Source of the DNA: Nocardia aurantiaca
GTDB lineage: Bacteria > Actinomycetota > Actinomycetes > Mycobacteriales > Mycobacteriaceae
NCBI RefSeq assembly: GCF_009708175.1
Contig: NZ_WMBB01000009.1
Coordinates: forward strand, 186,001 to 250,000
DNA length: 64,000 bases
Reading direction: 5' to 3'
Part shown: positions 9,934 through 18,034 of the stretch, piece by piece
Numbering within the stretch: the stretch's first letter is position 1
Layout of the letters: the number at the start of each line of letters is the position of its first letter
Made by a program: the position numbers and the translations under genes
Notes under the pieces: model-generated
Seen by the model: only the letters and a program-made list of their open reading frames with translations
Told to the model about the DNA's origin: nothing
The model's database searches: none

Positions 9934-9974
9934 CAATACTGAATCACAATTCACTGAATGTAGATTCAGTATTG
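9934..9974. promoter_or_regulatory. Symmetric TetR operator between the monooxygenase and tetR genes
   Basis: Perfect 12-bp arms CAATACTGAATC (9934-9945) and GATTCAGTATTG (9963-9974) flank an inner palindrome ATTCACTGAAT (9949-9959). All are centred on base 9954. The element lies 9 bp above the monooxygenase start codon and 32 bp above tetR, so one bound regulator could control both genes. Confidence 0.8.
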
Positions 9975-10005
9975 TGGGTGGTACGTTCCGCTGTCAAGGA
10001 GGTGG

Positions 10006-10614
10006 ATGGTGGCAGGACGCCGCAGCGAGAGGTCGGCCGAGACCGAGCAGGCGCTCAAGCACGCCGCCAGGCGGCTCTTCGCCGAACGCGGCTACCTGAA
10101 CACCAAGATCACCGATATCACCGCGGCCGCCGGGCGGGCCGCGGGCTCGTTCTACAACCACTTCGCGAGCAAGGAGGAACTGCTGCAGGCGCTGCTGAAA
10201 GACCTTGCCGACGAAAGCGATATCTCCACCGAGGACCCGGCCCACCGCGCCGACTTCACCGATCCCGGGTCGGTGCGCTTCCATGTCGCGAGCTACTGGT
10301 CCTTCGCTCGCAAGAACTGGCCGGTGCTGCGCGCCGTGCAGCAGGCGGCCCTGGTCAATGACGACTTCGCCCGCATCGCAGCGCGTTTCGCCACCGAGCA
10401 GCGTGACGAGGTGGGCGACCACCTCGATGGTTTCGCCCCCGCCGGTCTGCGTCTGCCCGGCAGCGCCGACGCCAGCCTGGCGATGATGTTCCTGACGGTG
10501 ACGGGCCTACTTCAGGCGGTCGAGGAGGGCGGCCTGGCGCTCACCGACGAGCAGGCCGTGGACTCACTCACCCGATTCATCTACCGCGGCCTCACCGGCC
10601 GCGATATCGACTAG
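10006..10614 (+). CDS. TetR-family transcriptional regulator
   Basis: 202 aa. The N-terminal helix-turn-helix spans roughly residues 12-58, with AARRLFAERGYLNTKITDI followed by GSFYNHFASKEELLQALL. The C-terminal ligand domain is unassigned. The Shine-Dalgarno AAGGAGG at 9996-10002 is 3 bases from the ATG at 10006 and 6 bases from an in-frame GTG at 10009, so the GTG may be the real start. Divergent from the flavin monooxygenase and probably its repressor. Confidence 0.9.
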   Translation: MVAGRRSERSAETEQALKHAARRLFAERGYLNTKITDITAAAGRAAGSFYNHFASKEELLQALLKDLADESDISTEDPAHRADFTDPGSVRFHVASYWSFARKNWPVLRAVQQAALVNDDFARIAARFATEQRDEVGDHLDGFAPAGLRLPGSADASLAMMFLTVTGLLQAVEEGGLALTDEQAVDSLTRFIYRGLTGRDID

Positions 10615-10622
10615 CGAAAATC

Positions 10623-11588
10623 TCAGGGCACCAACACGATCGATCCGGTGGTCTTGCGACCCTCCAGATCCCGGTGCGCCTGCTCGGCCCGGGCGAGCGG
10701 ATAGCTGCCGCCGATGCGAACGCGCAGCATCCCGTCGGCGATGGCGTTCATGATATCGCCTGCACGCCAAAGCAATTCGGCTCGATCCCGGGTGTAGTGC
10801 ACCAGCGTCGGACGGGTCACGAACAGCGAGCCCAGCGCATTGAGCCGCTGCAGATCGAACGGCGGCACCGGCCCGCTCGCCGCGCCGAACAACGCCACCA
10901 TGCCGCGAATCCGTGTCGAGGCCAGGCTGGCCTCGAAGGTGGACGCGCCCACGCCGTCATAGGCCGCGGCCACACCCACGCCATCGGTGAGCTCCCGTAC
11001 CCGCGCCGCGATGTCCTCGTCGTAACGCAGCACCTCGGCCGCACCGGCGTCCCGCGACAGCTTCTCCTTGTCGTCGGTGGACACCGTGGTGATCACCCGC
11101 ACCCCGCGCGCCGCGAGCAGTTGGGTCAGGATCAGCCCGACACCGCCGGCCCCGGCGTGCACCAGCACGGTCTCGCCCGGCTCGGGCTTGTAGATGGACT
11201 CGACGAGGTAGTGCGCCGTCATACCCTGCAGCAGCGCCGAGGCCGCCACCTGCGCGTCCACCCCGTCCGGCACCGGAATCGCCACGGCCGCAGGCACGAC
11301 CACCTGCTCGGCGTAGCTCCCCGGAGCCGCCGCCCACGCCACCCGATCCCCGACCTCGAACTCGGTGACATCCGCCCCGACCGCGGTCACCACGCCACTG
11401 CCCTCGGCGCCCGGGATGTAGGGCACCGACTGCGGGTAACGCCCGGTTCGAATGTAGGTGTCGATGAAGTTGATGCCGATGGCCTGCGTCCGGACCAGCA
11501 ACTGCCCCGGCCCCACCTGCGGGTCCGGCACCTCCGCGTACCGCAGGACTTCGGGACCGCCGTGCTCGGAAACCTGGATGGCGCGCAT
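10623..11588 (-). CDS. qor: Quinone oxidoreductase (zinc-independent MDR superfamily)
   Basis: NADPH-dependent quinone reductase of the medium-chain dehydrogenase superfamily, about 321 aa. The N-terminus MRAIQVSEHGGPEVL and IGINFIDTYIRTGRYP are typical of Qor, and the nucleotide-binding turn is VLVHAGAGGVGLILTQL. There are no zinc-binding cysteines. An extension to 11636 is open, but the ATG at 11588 fits the family start. A qor gene also lies between ctaB and ctaA in M. tuberculosis, so this is backbone. The stop is 8 bp from the convergent TetR stop. Confidence 0.9.
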   Translation of the reverse strand: MRAIQVSEHGGPEVLRYAEVPDPQVGPGQLLVRTQAIGINFIDTYIRTGRYPQSVPYIPGAEGSGVVTAVGADVTEFEVGDRVAWAAAPGSYAEQVVVPAAVAIPVPDGVDAQVAASALLQGMTAHYLVESIYKPEPGETVLVHAGAGGVGLILTQLLAARGVRVITTVSTDDKEKLSRDAGAAEVLRYDEDIAARVRELTDGVGVAAAYDGVGASTFEASLASTRIRGMVALFGAASGPVPPFDLQRLNALGSLFVTRPTLVHYTRDRAELLWRAGDIMNAIADGMLRVRIGGSYPLARAEQAHRDLEGRKTTGSIVLVP

Positions 11589-11696
11589 GACTACCAGTCT
11601 TACATCGCTCGGGAGGCGCGGTGCGCGGCGGCTCACCGAGTGTGAGATGCGCGGCGGCTCATGGACGCTGAATTACCGGTGGGTAAACTGCAGCGC

Positions 11697-12047
11697 ATGA
11701 GCGCTACCGCTGCCCCGGCATCCCAGAAGCTGTCGCCGTCCGTCGTCGATTCCGTGAAGGGATTCGTCGCCGACCACGGCGGTTCCGCGACCGCGGTGCT
11801 GCAGCCCATCGGCCGCGTCGGCGTCCGCGTAACCCTGGTCGGCGCCGACGGCGTCCTGGGCGACCGGATCGTGGGGTCCATGGAGTCCGCCAAGGCCCTC
11901 GTGGAGACCGTCAACGGCCTGTCCGAAACCGAGGAGTGGGACCGCGAGCTCATCGCCAAGGTCACCCCGGCGAAGGGCCACTGGGCCAAGATGGCAGGCT
12001 GGGTCGCACACCAGAAGCGATTCCCCAAGGCGCGCAACGAGAAGTGA
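11697..12047 (+). CDS. Conserved hypothetical protein
   Basis: 116 aa, no domain recognised, no signal peptide or membrane segment. The sequence is mixed alpha/beta in character with a basic C-terminus (HQKRFPKARNEK). An in-frame ATG at 11661 is also possible, but 11697 (MSATAAPAS) looks the more natural start. Its TGA overlaps the GTG of the following GntR regulator (GTGA), so the two genes are probably co-translated. Confidence 0.7.
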   Translation: MSATAAPASQKLSPSVVDSVKGFVADHGGSATAVLQPIGRVGVRVTLVGADGVLGDRIVGSMESAKALVETVNGLSETEEWDRELIAKVTPAKGHWAKMAGWVAHQKRFPKARNEK

Positions 12048-12796
12048 CCGTGCCCGCGGCCGACCGGGGCGGAAAGGACCGGATCGACGTGTCGGGGCGC
12101 GTGACCAAGCAAGCGCAACTGCGTTCGGCGCTCACCACCCTGTGCGCGAATCTGCGTCCAGGGGAGATGCTGCCCAGCGAACGCCAACTGTGCGACGACT
12201 ACCGCGTCAGTCGCATGACCGTGCGCGAGGTGCTGGGCCAGCTCGAATCCGAGGGCGTCATCACCCGCATTCCCGGCAAGGGCACCTTCGTGGCCGAGCG
12301 GGTGGCCCGCTCGCGGCTGCACATGGCCTCGTTCACCGATGACATGCGCCGCCTCGGCCGCACTCCGAGCACCGTGGTGCTGCACACCGACTATGTGGTG
12401 CCGCCTCCGGCGTCGGCGAGCGCGCTCGGGCTGACCGCGAATACCAAGGCGTATCACCTGGTTCGGCTGCGATTGGCCGACGGGCTTCCCATGTCCATCG
12501 ACGATGGCTGGTACCGGGCCGATCTGCTGCCGGAGCTGCTCGATCACGAACTGACGCAGTCGCTCTACGCGCTGCTCTCCCGCGAGTACGACTGCCCTAT
12601 CGACCGCGCCGAGCAGAGCGTGCGCGCGGTGGCCGCCGACGAGCGGCACGCGGGCTGGCTGGGCACCGAAACCGGTTCGCCGCTCCTGGCTTTCGACCGC
12701 ATCTCGTATTCGCGCGACCGCGCTGTCGAGCACGCCCAGTCGTGGTATCGTGCCGATCGCTACCAGGTCTATATGACCGTGTCGGCCGAGGACTGA
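12044..12796 (+). CDS. GntR-family regulator, DasR/NagR-like
   Basis: About 250 aa. The N-terminal winged helix (roughly residues 20-85) contains PGEMLPSERQLCDDYRVS and RMTVREVLGQLESEGVI, ending in IPGKGTFVAE. The C-terminal UTRA ligand domain ends in the typical YRADRYQVYMTVS. DasR and NagR of this family sense glucosamine or GlcNAc phosphates and repress GlcNAc uptake genes. Here the gene lies beside a full GlcNAc PTS/nag locus with two palindromic DasR-like sites. The GTG at 12044 overlaps the previous stop; the GTG at 12050 is an alternative. Confidence 0.88.
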   Translation: MTVPAADRGGKDRIDVSGRVTKQAQLRSALTTLCANLRPGEMLPSERQLCDDYRVSRMTVREVLGQLESEGVITRIPGKGTFVAERVARSRLHMASFTDDMRRLGRTPSTVVLHTDYVVPPPASASALGLTANTKAYHLVRLRLADGLPMSIDDGWYRADLLPELLDHELTQSLYALLSREYDCPIDRAEQSVRAVAADERHAGWLGTETGSPLLAFDRISYSRDRAVEHAQSWYRADRYQVYMTVSAED

Positions 12797-12822
12797 GCCG
12801 CGCGGGTTCCCCAGGAGTGATT

Positions 12823-12851
12823 GAGCCGCCGTGCGATTCGGACGGCGGCTC
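12823..12851. terminator. Hairpin between convergent dasR-like and EIIA genes
   Basis: Perfect 10-bp stem GAGCCGCCGT / ACGGCGGCTC with a 9-base loop. It sits between the stops of two convergent genes and could end transcription from both sides. There is no clear T-run, so the termination role is inferred from position. Confidence 0.55.
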
Positions 12852-12871
12852 GAGTCGTCTTACGCGACGGT

Positions 12872-13321
12872 TCACAGGGAGAACAGGATCGAGCCCGTGG
12901 TGACGGGGCCGGTGAGGACGTTCCGCGCCGATCCCGGGGCGCTGTCCATGACCACGACAGGCACGGCGGCGCTCAGGCCGAGACGGCGAACGGCGTTGGG
13001 GGAGAAGGTGATCAGCGGATCGCCCGCGCTGATCCGATCGCCCTCGGTCGCCTCCACCCGGAAAATGTCCGGCTTGCCGACGGTATCGATGCCGACGTGC
13101 AGCAGCACGCCCGTGCCGTCGTCGGTGACGATGACCGCGGCGTGCGGGTGCAGCTTCGCGATCGATCCGCCGACCGGGGCGACCACGGTGGTGGCGGCAT
13201 CGGTGTCGAGGGGTTCGATGGCCACGCCCGCACCCATCATCCCGGCCGAGAAGACCGGATCGGGGACCTCGGACAGGGGCATGGCGCGGCCGTCCAACGG
13301 GGTGAGAATCTGGATGCTCAT
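12872..13321 (-). CDS. PTS glucose-family EIIA component
   Basis: 149-aa cytoplasmic phosphocarrier of the glucose/GlcNAc PTS class (Crr-like). It accepts phosphate from HPr and passes it to EIIB. The active-site region is DDGTGVLLHVGIDTVGK near residue 80, with the phospho-histidine in HVG and a second conserved histidine in HPHAAV. It follows EIIB by 5 bp on the minus strand and is divergent from the EIIC gene, so the GlcNAc permease is split over three genes. Confidence 0.93.
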   Translation of the reverse strand: MSIQILTPLDGRAMPLSEVPDPVFSAGMMGAGVAIEPLDTDAATTVVAPVGGSIAKLHPHAAVIVTDDGTGVLLHVGIDTVGKPDIFRVEATEGDRISAGDPLITFSPNAVRRLGLSAAVPVVVMDSAPGSARNVLTGPVTTGSILFSL

Positions 13322-13326
13322 GGCGC

Positions 13327-13557
13327 TCAGATCATGTCGTTGATGTCTTCGGCCAGGGCGTCGGCGGTCGGCCCGACCACGACCTGCACCGCGTCACCCA
13401 TCTTGACAACACCGTGCGCGCCGGCGGCCTTGAGGGCTTTCTCGTCGACCAGGCCCGAGTCCTTGACCTCGACGCGCAGGCGGGTGATGCACCCCTCCAC
13501 CTCGACGATGTTGCCGGCGCCGCCCAGGCCCGCGACGATCTGATCCGCTTTCGACAT
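13327..13557 (-). CDS. PTS EIIB component, GlcNAc/glucose type
   Basis: 76-aa stand-alone EIIB domain. The phosphorylated cysteine is in EGCITRLRVEVKD near residue 23. It receives phosphate from EIIA and donates it to sugar bound to EIIC. The frame is open upstream to 13626, but that would run across both palindromic operators. The ATG at 13557 (MSKADQIVAGLGG) fits EIIB domains and is preceded by GGAGGA. First gene of the minus-strand arm. Confidence 0.92.
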   Translation of the reverse strand: MSKADQIVAGLGGAGNIVEVEGCITRLRVEVKDSGLVDEKALKAAGAHGVVKMGDAVQVVVGPTADALAEDINDMI

Positions 13558-13587
13558 TCTTCCTCCGAGTGTGTCGAGTGGACAAAA

Positions 13588-13601
13588 CTGGTTATAACCA
13601 A
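13588..13601. promoter_or_regulatory. DasR-type operator, site 1
   Basis: Contains the perfect palindrome TGGTTATAACCA (13589-13600). It resembles the Streptomyces DasR element, in which TGGT and ACCA arms flank a short centre, but the centre here is TATA. It lies between the divergent EIIB and EIIC genes. Confidence 0.75.
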
Positions 13602-13608
13602 TATATGT

Positions 13609-13622
13609 CTGGTTATAACCAG
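13609..13622. promoter_or_regulatory. DasR-type operator, site 2
   Basis: Perfect 14-bp palindrome CTGGTTATAACCAG. Its centre is 21 bp (two helical turns) from site 1, so two regulator dimers could bind on the same DNA face. It is the better match of the two. Confidence 0.78.
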
Positions 13623-13682
13623 CCACGGTAACCGATCATGAACAGTACGCGTGACTCCATTCACAGACTGAGGACTACCTCC

Positions 13683-14966
13683 ATGGCCGATGCCGTCGAG
13701 AGCTCTCGAAAGAAGCTCGATCTATCCGGACTGCAGAAGCTCGGCCGCAGCTTGATGCTGCCGATCGCCACGCTACCCGCTGCCGGACTGTTGCTTCGTC
13801 TAGGACAGGACGACATGCTCGGCCGGTTCTCGCCGCTGCGGTCCTTCGCCGCCGTCCTGGCCGGCGCGGGCGGCACCCTCATCGACCATCTGCCCCTGCT
13901 GTTCGCGGTCGGTATCGCCATCGGATGGGCGAAGAAGTCCGACGGCTCGACCGCGCTCGCGGCCGTGGTCGGCTACCTCGCCTTCACCGGTGTCCTCGAG
14001 GCCATGTCGCCGGTCGTGCTGGACGGCAGCTGTGGTCCGGCCCTGGGCTGGCTTTTCCGCGCGGCGCACTGGAACTGTCCGGTCGTCGACGTCCACAAGG
14101 CCCCGGCCGCACAGCTTGTCAACTTCGGTGTCCTCGGCGGCATCGTGATGGGTCTGACCGCGGCCGTGCTCTGGCGGCGCTTTCATCGCACGCAACTGCC
14201 GGACTACCTGGGCTTCTTCTCCGGCCGCCGCCTGGTGCCGATCCTGACCGCGTGCGCGGCCGTGGTGATCGGCGTGCTCATGTCGTTCATCTACCCGGCC
14301 TTCAACTCCGCGCTGACCTGGTTGGGCACCACCGTCGCCGACAACTCGGTCGTGGGTGGCGGCATTTTCGGATTCGCCAACCGCATGCTGCTGCCGCTGG
14401 GCCTGCACCACATCATCAACTCGGTGGTCTGGTTCGTCATCGGCGACTACCACGGCGCGCACGGCGATATCCCGCGCTTCCTGGCCGGTGACCCGTCCGC
14501 CGGTACCTTCATGACCGGTTTCTTCCCGATCATGATGTTCGGCCTGCCCGCCGCGGCCATCGCCATCTGGCGGCACGCCAGGCCGGAGAGCCGCAAGATG
14601 ATCGGCGGCATCATGCTCTCCACCGGTCTGACCGCATTCCTGACCGGCATCACCGAGCCACTGGAGTTCTCGTTCATCTTCGTGGCGTGGCCGCTGCTGC
14701 TGATTCACGCGATCTTCACCGGCACCTCGCTGGCGCTCACCAATGCCCTCGGCATCCACGATGGTTTCACCTTCTCCGCCGGTGCCATCGACTATCTGCT
14801 GAACTTCGGCAAGGCCACCCATCCGCTGCTGCTGATCCCGGTCGGACTCGGCTACGCGGCCCTGTACTACGTCACGTTCAGTTTCATCATCAAGTGGTGG
14901 AACCTGCCGACACCCGGCCGGGAGCCCGATGAGTCCGATATCGAGAAGGAGAACATCGCAGCATGA
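13683..14966 (+). CDS. PTS EIIC permease for N-acetylglucosamine
   Basis: Membrane permease of the glucose-family PTS, about 427 aa with roughly 8-10 hydrophobic segments. It begins RSLMLPIATLPAAGLLLRLG, as NagE/PtsG EIIC domains do. The region GITEPLEFSFIFVAWP is the conserved substrate and dimer loop, followed by GIHDGFTFSAGAIDYLLNFG. GlcNAc is preferred as substrate because nagA and nagB follow in the same operon. An ATG at 13638 is in frame; 13683 (MADAVESSRKK) is chosen on sequence type. The stop overlaps ptsH as ATGA. Confidence 0.92.
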   Translation: MADAVESSRKKLDLSGLQKLGRSLMLPIATLPAAGLLLRLGQDDMLGRFSPLRSFAAVLAGAGGTLIDHLPLLFAVGIAIGWAKKSDGSTALAAVVGYLAFTGVLEAMSPVVLDGSCGPALGWLFRAAHWNCPVVDVHKAPAAQLVNFGVLGGIVMGLTAAVLWRRFHRTQLPDYLGFFSGRRLVPILTACAAVVIGVLMSFIYPAFNSALTWLGTTVADNSVVGGGIFGFANRMLLPLGLHHIINSVVWFVIGDYHGAHGDIPRFLAGDPSAGTFMTGFFPIMMFGLPAAAIAIWRHARPESRKMIGGIMLSTGLTAFLTGITEPLEFSFIFVAWPLLLIHAIFTGTSLALTNALGIHDGFTFSAGAIDYLLNFGKATHPLLLIPVGLGYAALYYVTFSFIIKWWNLPTPGREPDESDIEKENIAA

Positions 14967-15226
14967 TCACCCGCACCGCCGTAGTCGCGTCCAAGACCGG
15001 ACTGCACGCCCGGCCCGCCGCCCTGTTCGCCAGGGCGGCCGGGGACGCCGGTGTCCCGGTGCAGATCTCGGTGGAAGGCAAGGATCCGGTCGCCGCCAAC
15101 AGCCTGCTGCAGGTGATGACCCTCGGCGTCGAGCACGGCGACACCGTCACCCTGCACGCCGAGGACGGCGCCGACGCGGCCCTGGATAGGCTGGTCACGA
15201 TGCTGGAGACAGATCTTGACGCGTGA
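14963..15226 (+). CDS. ptsH: HPr phosphocarrier protein
   Basis: 87-aa general PTS phosphocarrier shuttling phosphate from EI to EIIA. His15 lies in the canonical TGLHARPA motif. The region around the usual Ser46 reads ANSLLQVMTLG. ATGA overlap with the EIIC gene and an 11-bp overlap with ptsI show tight coupling. Confidence 0.95.
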   Translation: MITRTAVVASKTGLHARPAALFARAAGDAGVPVQISVEGKDPVAANSLLQVMTLGVEHGDTVTLHAEDGADAALDRLVTMLETDLDA

Positions 15227-16871
15227 GGTGCGCGGTGTCGCCGCCGCCCCCGGGATCGCCGTCGGGCCGGTGAAGTGGCTGGCGCCCGCACCGGCCACCA
15301 GCCCGAACGACCCGGCGGGCGGCGACATCGAGGTCGAAATCGCCCGCGCGGAGGCCGCTTTCGAGACCGTCGCGGGTCGGTACTCGGCGCAGGCTGCGAA
15401 AGCCCAGGGACCTGCCGCTGAGATTCTGTTCATGGCCTGCGCGCTGGCCGCCGATCCGGCGCTGCTGGATCAGGTGCGAGCCGAGATCCGCGGCGGGACG
15501 CCGACGGCGCATGCGGTCACCGCGGCGGTCGCGCACTTCGGGGCGCAACTGGCCGCGCTCGGCGGCATGATGGCCGAACGCGTCGCGGACCTGCGGGACG
15601 TGGGGCAACGGGTGGTGGCCGAGCTGCTCGGGGTGAATCCACCCGGGATTCCGGACAGCGCAACGCCTTTCGTGCTCGCCGCGCACGATCTGGCACCGGC
15701 CGACACCGCGACCCTGGACCCGGAGCGGGTGATCGGGCTGCTCACCGTGACGGGCGGGCCGACCTCGCACACCGCGATCCTGGCCAAGGCACTGGGCATT
15801 CCGGCCGTGGTCGCCGCTCCGGACGCGGTCGGGATCGCCGAGCACACGGAGATCGTGCTCGACGGCGCATCCGGGATTGTGGAGATCGAGCCGATTGCCG
15901 CGCGCCGCGAGGAGGTGCTCGCCCTGCGGGCGCGGCAGGCGGCCGTGCCGACCGGTCCTGGCCGCACCGCCGACGGCTACGCCGTGCCGCTGCTCGCGAA
16001 TGTGGGCTCTGCCGCCGATGCGCACTTGGCGGTCGAACTCGGGGCCGAGGGCGTCGGCCTGTTCCGTACCGAATTCCTGTTTCTGCACCGCAAGTCGGCC
16101 CCGACGGTGGCCGAGCAGACGGAACAGTACGCCGAGATCTTCCGCATCATGGGCGACCGGCCGGTCACGGTCCGCACCCTCGATGCGGGATCCGACAAGC
16201 CGCTGCCATTGCTGAACCTGCCGGAGGAGGAGAATCCGGCGCTGGGAGTGCGCGGCCTGCGGCTGAGCAGCGTCCATGAGGGGACCTTGCTCGATCAGCT
16301 CACCGCCATCGTAGCGGCGGCCGAGGAGACCGGGGCGTCCGTGAAGGTAATGGCCCCGATGGTCGCCACCGCGGAGGAGGCGAGCTATTTCGCGGCCCGC
16401 GCGCGGGACGCCGGGATCCGGACGTGCGGCATCATGGTCGAAATCCCGGCCGCGGCACTGCGTTCCGGCGATCTCGGTGCCGAGGTCGACTTCTTCTCCA
16501 TCGGCACCAACGACCTGTCGCAGTACCTGTTCGGCGCGGACCGCATGTCGTCGGCGGTGGCGGCCCTGCACGATCCGTGGCAGCCCGCGCTCGCCCAGAC
16601 GATCGCCTTGACGGTGGCCGGGGCCGGCCGGCACGAGGTGCAGGTCGGTGTCTGCGGCGAATCCGCGTCGGACCCCGAATTCGCCTGTGTGCTCGTGGGT
16701 CTCGGCGTCGAGACGCTGTCCATGGCACCGCGCTCGATCGCCGCGGTCCGCGCCCGGCTGGCCGAGGTCACCCTCGAACAGTGCAGAGCCGCCGCGGCCG
16801 CGGTGCTTTCGGCCCGCACCGCCGCCGACGCCCTGACCGCCGCGCGCAAGGCATTGGGGCGAGATACGTGA
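15216..16871 (+). CDS. ptsI: PTS Enzyme I (phosphoenolpyruvate-protein phosphotransferase)
   Basis: Transfers phosphate from PEP to HPr. 551 aa, slightly short of the usual 560-575. The N-terminal signature is VRGVAAAPGIAVGPV. The phospho-His185 lies in GGPTSHTAILAKALGIPA, the PEP-binding signature is DFFSIGTNDLSQY, and CGESASDPEF near the C-terminus holds the catalytic cysteine. The TTG at 15216 is chosen because GGAG at 15205-15208 sits 7 bases upstream; GTG 15228 is the alternative. The stop overlaps nagA (GTGA). Confidence 0.95.
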   Translation: MTREVRGVAAAPGIAVGPVKWLAPAPATSPNDPAGGDIEVEIARAEAAFETVAGRYSAQAAKAQGPAAEILFMACALAADPALLDQVRAEIRGGTPTAHAVTAAVAHFGAQLAALGGMMAERVADLRDVGQRVVAELLGVNPPGIPDSATPFVLAAHDLAPADTATLDPERVIGLLTVTGGPTSHTAILAKALGIPAVVAAPDAVGIAEHTEIVLDGASGIVEIEPIAARREEVLALRARQAAVPTGPGRTADGYAVPLLANVGSAADAHLAVELGAEGVGLFRTEFLFLHRKSAPTVAEQTEQYAEIFRIMGDRPVTVRTLDAGSDKPLPLLNLPEEENPALGVRGLRLSSVHEGTLLDQLTAIVAAAEETGASVKVMAPMVATAEEASYFAARARDAGIRTCGIMVEIPAAALRSGDLGAEVDFFSIGTNDLSQYLFGADRMSSAVAALHDPWQPALAQTIALTVAGAGRHEVQVGVCGESASDPEFACVLVGLGVETLSMAPRSIAAVRARLAEVTLEQCRAAAAAVLSARTAADALTAARKALGRDT

Positions 16872-18034
16872 CGACCACCCTGCGCGGCCGGGTCGTCACC
16901 CTCACCGAGGCGGGCGAGCTCGCCGACGGGGTGGTCTCGTTCACCGGCCCACGCCTCGACTATATCGGCCCGGCAACGGGATTCGGCGGTGCGCTGCCCG
17001 ACCCGCCGGAGCACCCTCCGATCATCCTGCCGGGGCTGATCGACGTGCACTGCCACGGCGGCGGCGGATTCGGGTTCCCGGAAACCGATCCCGAGGGTGT
17101 GGCCGCGGCCGCGAGCTTCCACCGCGGGCGCGGCACAACCACCCTGGTCGCATCGCTGGTGTCGGCCACCGAGGCGGAACTGCGCGACCGCATCGACGTG
17201 CTCGGCGAGGCCATCGATGACGGGCTGCTGGCGGGCATTCACCTGGAGGGCCCGTTCATCAGCGAGCACCGGTGCGGCGCCCACGACCCGGGCCGCATCC
17301 TGCCCGGTGATCCGGCGCTGCTGCAGCGCCTCATCGACCACGCGGGCGGTCGCATCATATCGGTGACAGTGGCCCCGGAAACGGCGAACTTCGACGCGCT
17401 CGCGGACGTGCTCGCCGACGCGAATGTGATTCTCTCCCTGGGACACACCGTCGCCGACTACGAGCGGTCCGTTCATGCCATGCGGCGCGGATGGCGGGTG
17501 TCCATCACGCACCTTTTCAATGCCATGCCCGAGCTGGTGCACCGCGACGCCAACTTCCTCACCGCCGCCATGGCCGCCGCCGGACGCGGGGACGTGGTGG
17601 CCGAGGTCATCGGCGACGGCGTGCACTTGGCCGACGGCACCGTGCGCATGGTCTTCGACACCATCGGACCGGACAACCTGGTCCTCATCACCGATGCGAT
17701 GGCCGCCGCCGGTCAGCCCGACGGCCGTTATCAGCTCGGCAGCCTGGATGTCGTTGTGCGGGAGGGTATCTCGCGCATCTACGACCCGGAGGGTGAGGGC
17801 GTCATCGCCGGTGGCACCGCCACCGCCTCGGACGTGCTGCGCCGCACCGTCTTCCATGCAGGCGTCGAACTGGACGCCGCGGCCACCGCCGCCTGCGCCA
17901 CCCCGGCCCGGCTGCTCGGCATGGCCGCCGAGATCGGAGCGTTGGCTCCGGGAATGCGCGCCGACGTGCTGGTTACCGACCCCCATCTCAACCCTGTGAC
18001 CGTGTACAAGGATGGAGCGCCATGGAACTCGTGA
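16868..18034 (+). CDS. nagA: N-acetylglucosamine-6-phosphate deacetylase
   Basis: Amidohydrolase removing acetate from GlcNAc-6-phosphate to give glucosamine-6-phosphate. About 388 aa. The metal motif is DVHCHGGGG, the catalytic glutamate is in IHLEGPFIS, further ligands are in LGHTVADY and THLFNAMPEL, and the catalytic aspartate is in LITDAMAAAG. The GTG start overlaps the ptsI stop. The gene overlaps nagB by 13 bp, so the two steps after uptake are made together. Confidence 0.95.
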   Translation: MTTTLRGRVVTLTEAGELADGVVSFTGPRLDYIGPATGFGGALPDPPEHPPIILPGLIDVHCHGGGGFGFPETDPEGVAAAASFHRGRGTTTLVASLVSATEAELRDRIDVLGEAIDDGLLAGIHLEGPFISEHRCGAHDPGRILPGDPALLQRLIDHAGGRIISVTVAPETANFDALADVLADANVILSLGHTVADYERSVHAMRRGWRVSITHLFNAMPELVHRDANFLTAAMAAAGRGDVVAEVIGDGVHLADGTVRMVFDTIGPDNLVLITDAMAAAGQPDGRYQLGSLDVVVREGISRIYDPEGEGVIAGGTATASDVLRRTVFHAGVELDAAATAACATPARLLGMAAEIGALAPGMRADVLVTDPHLNPVTVYKDGAPWNS

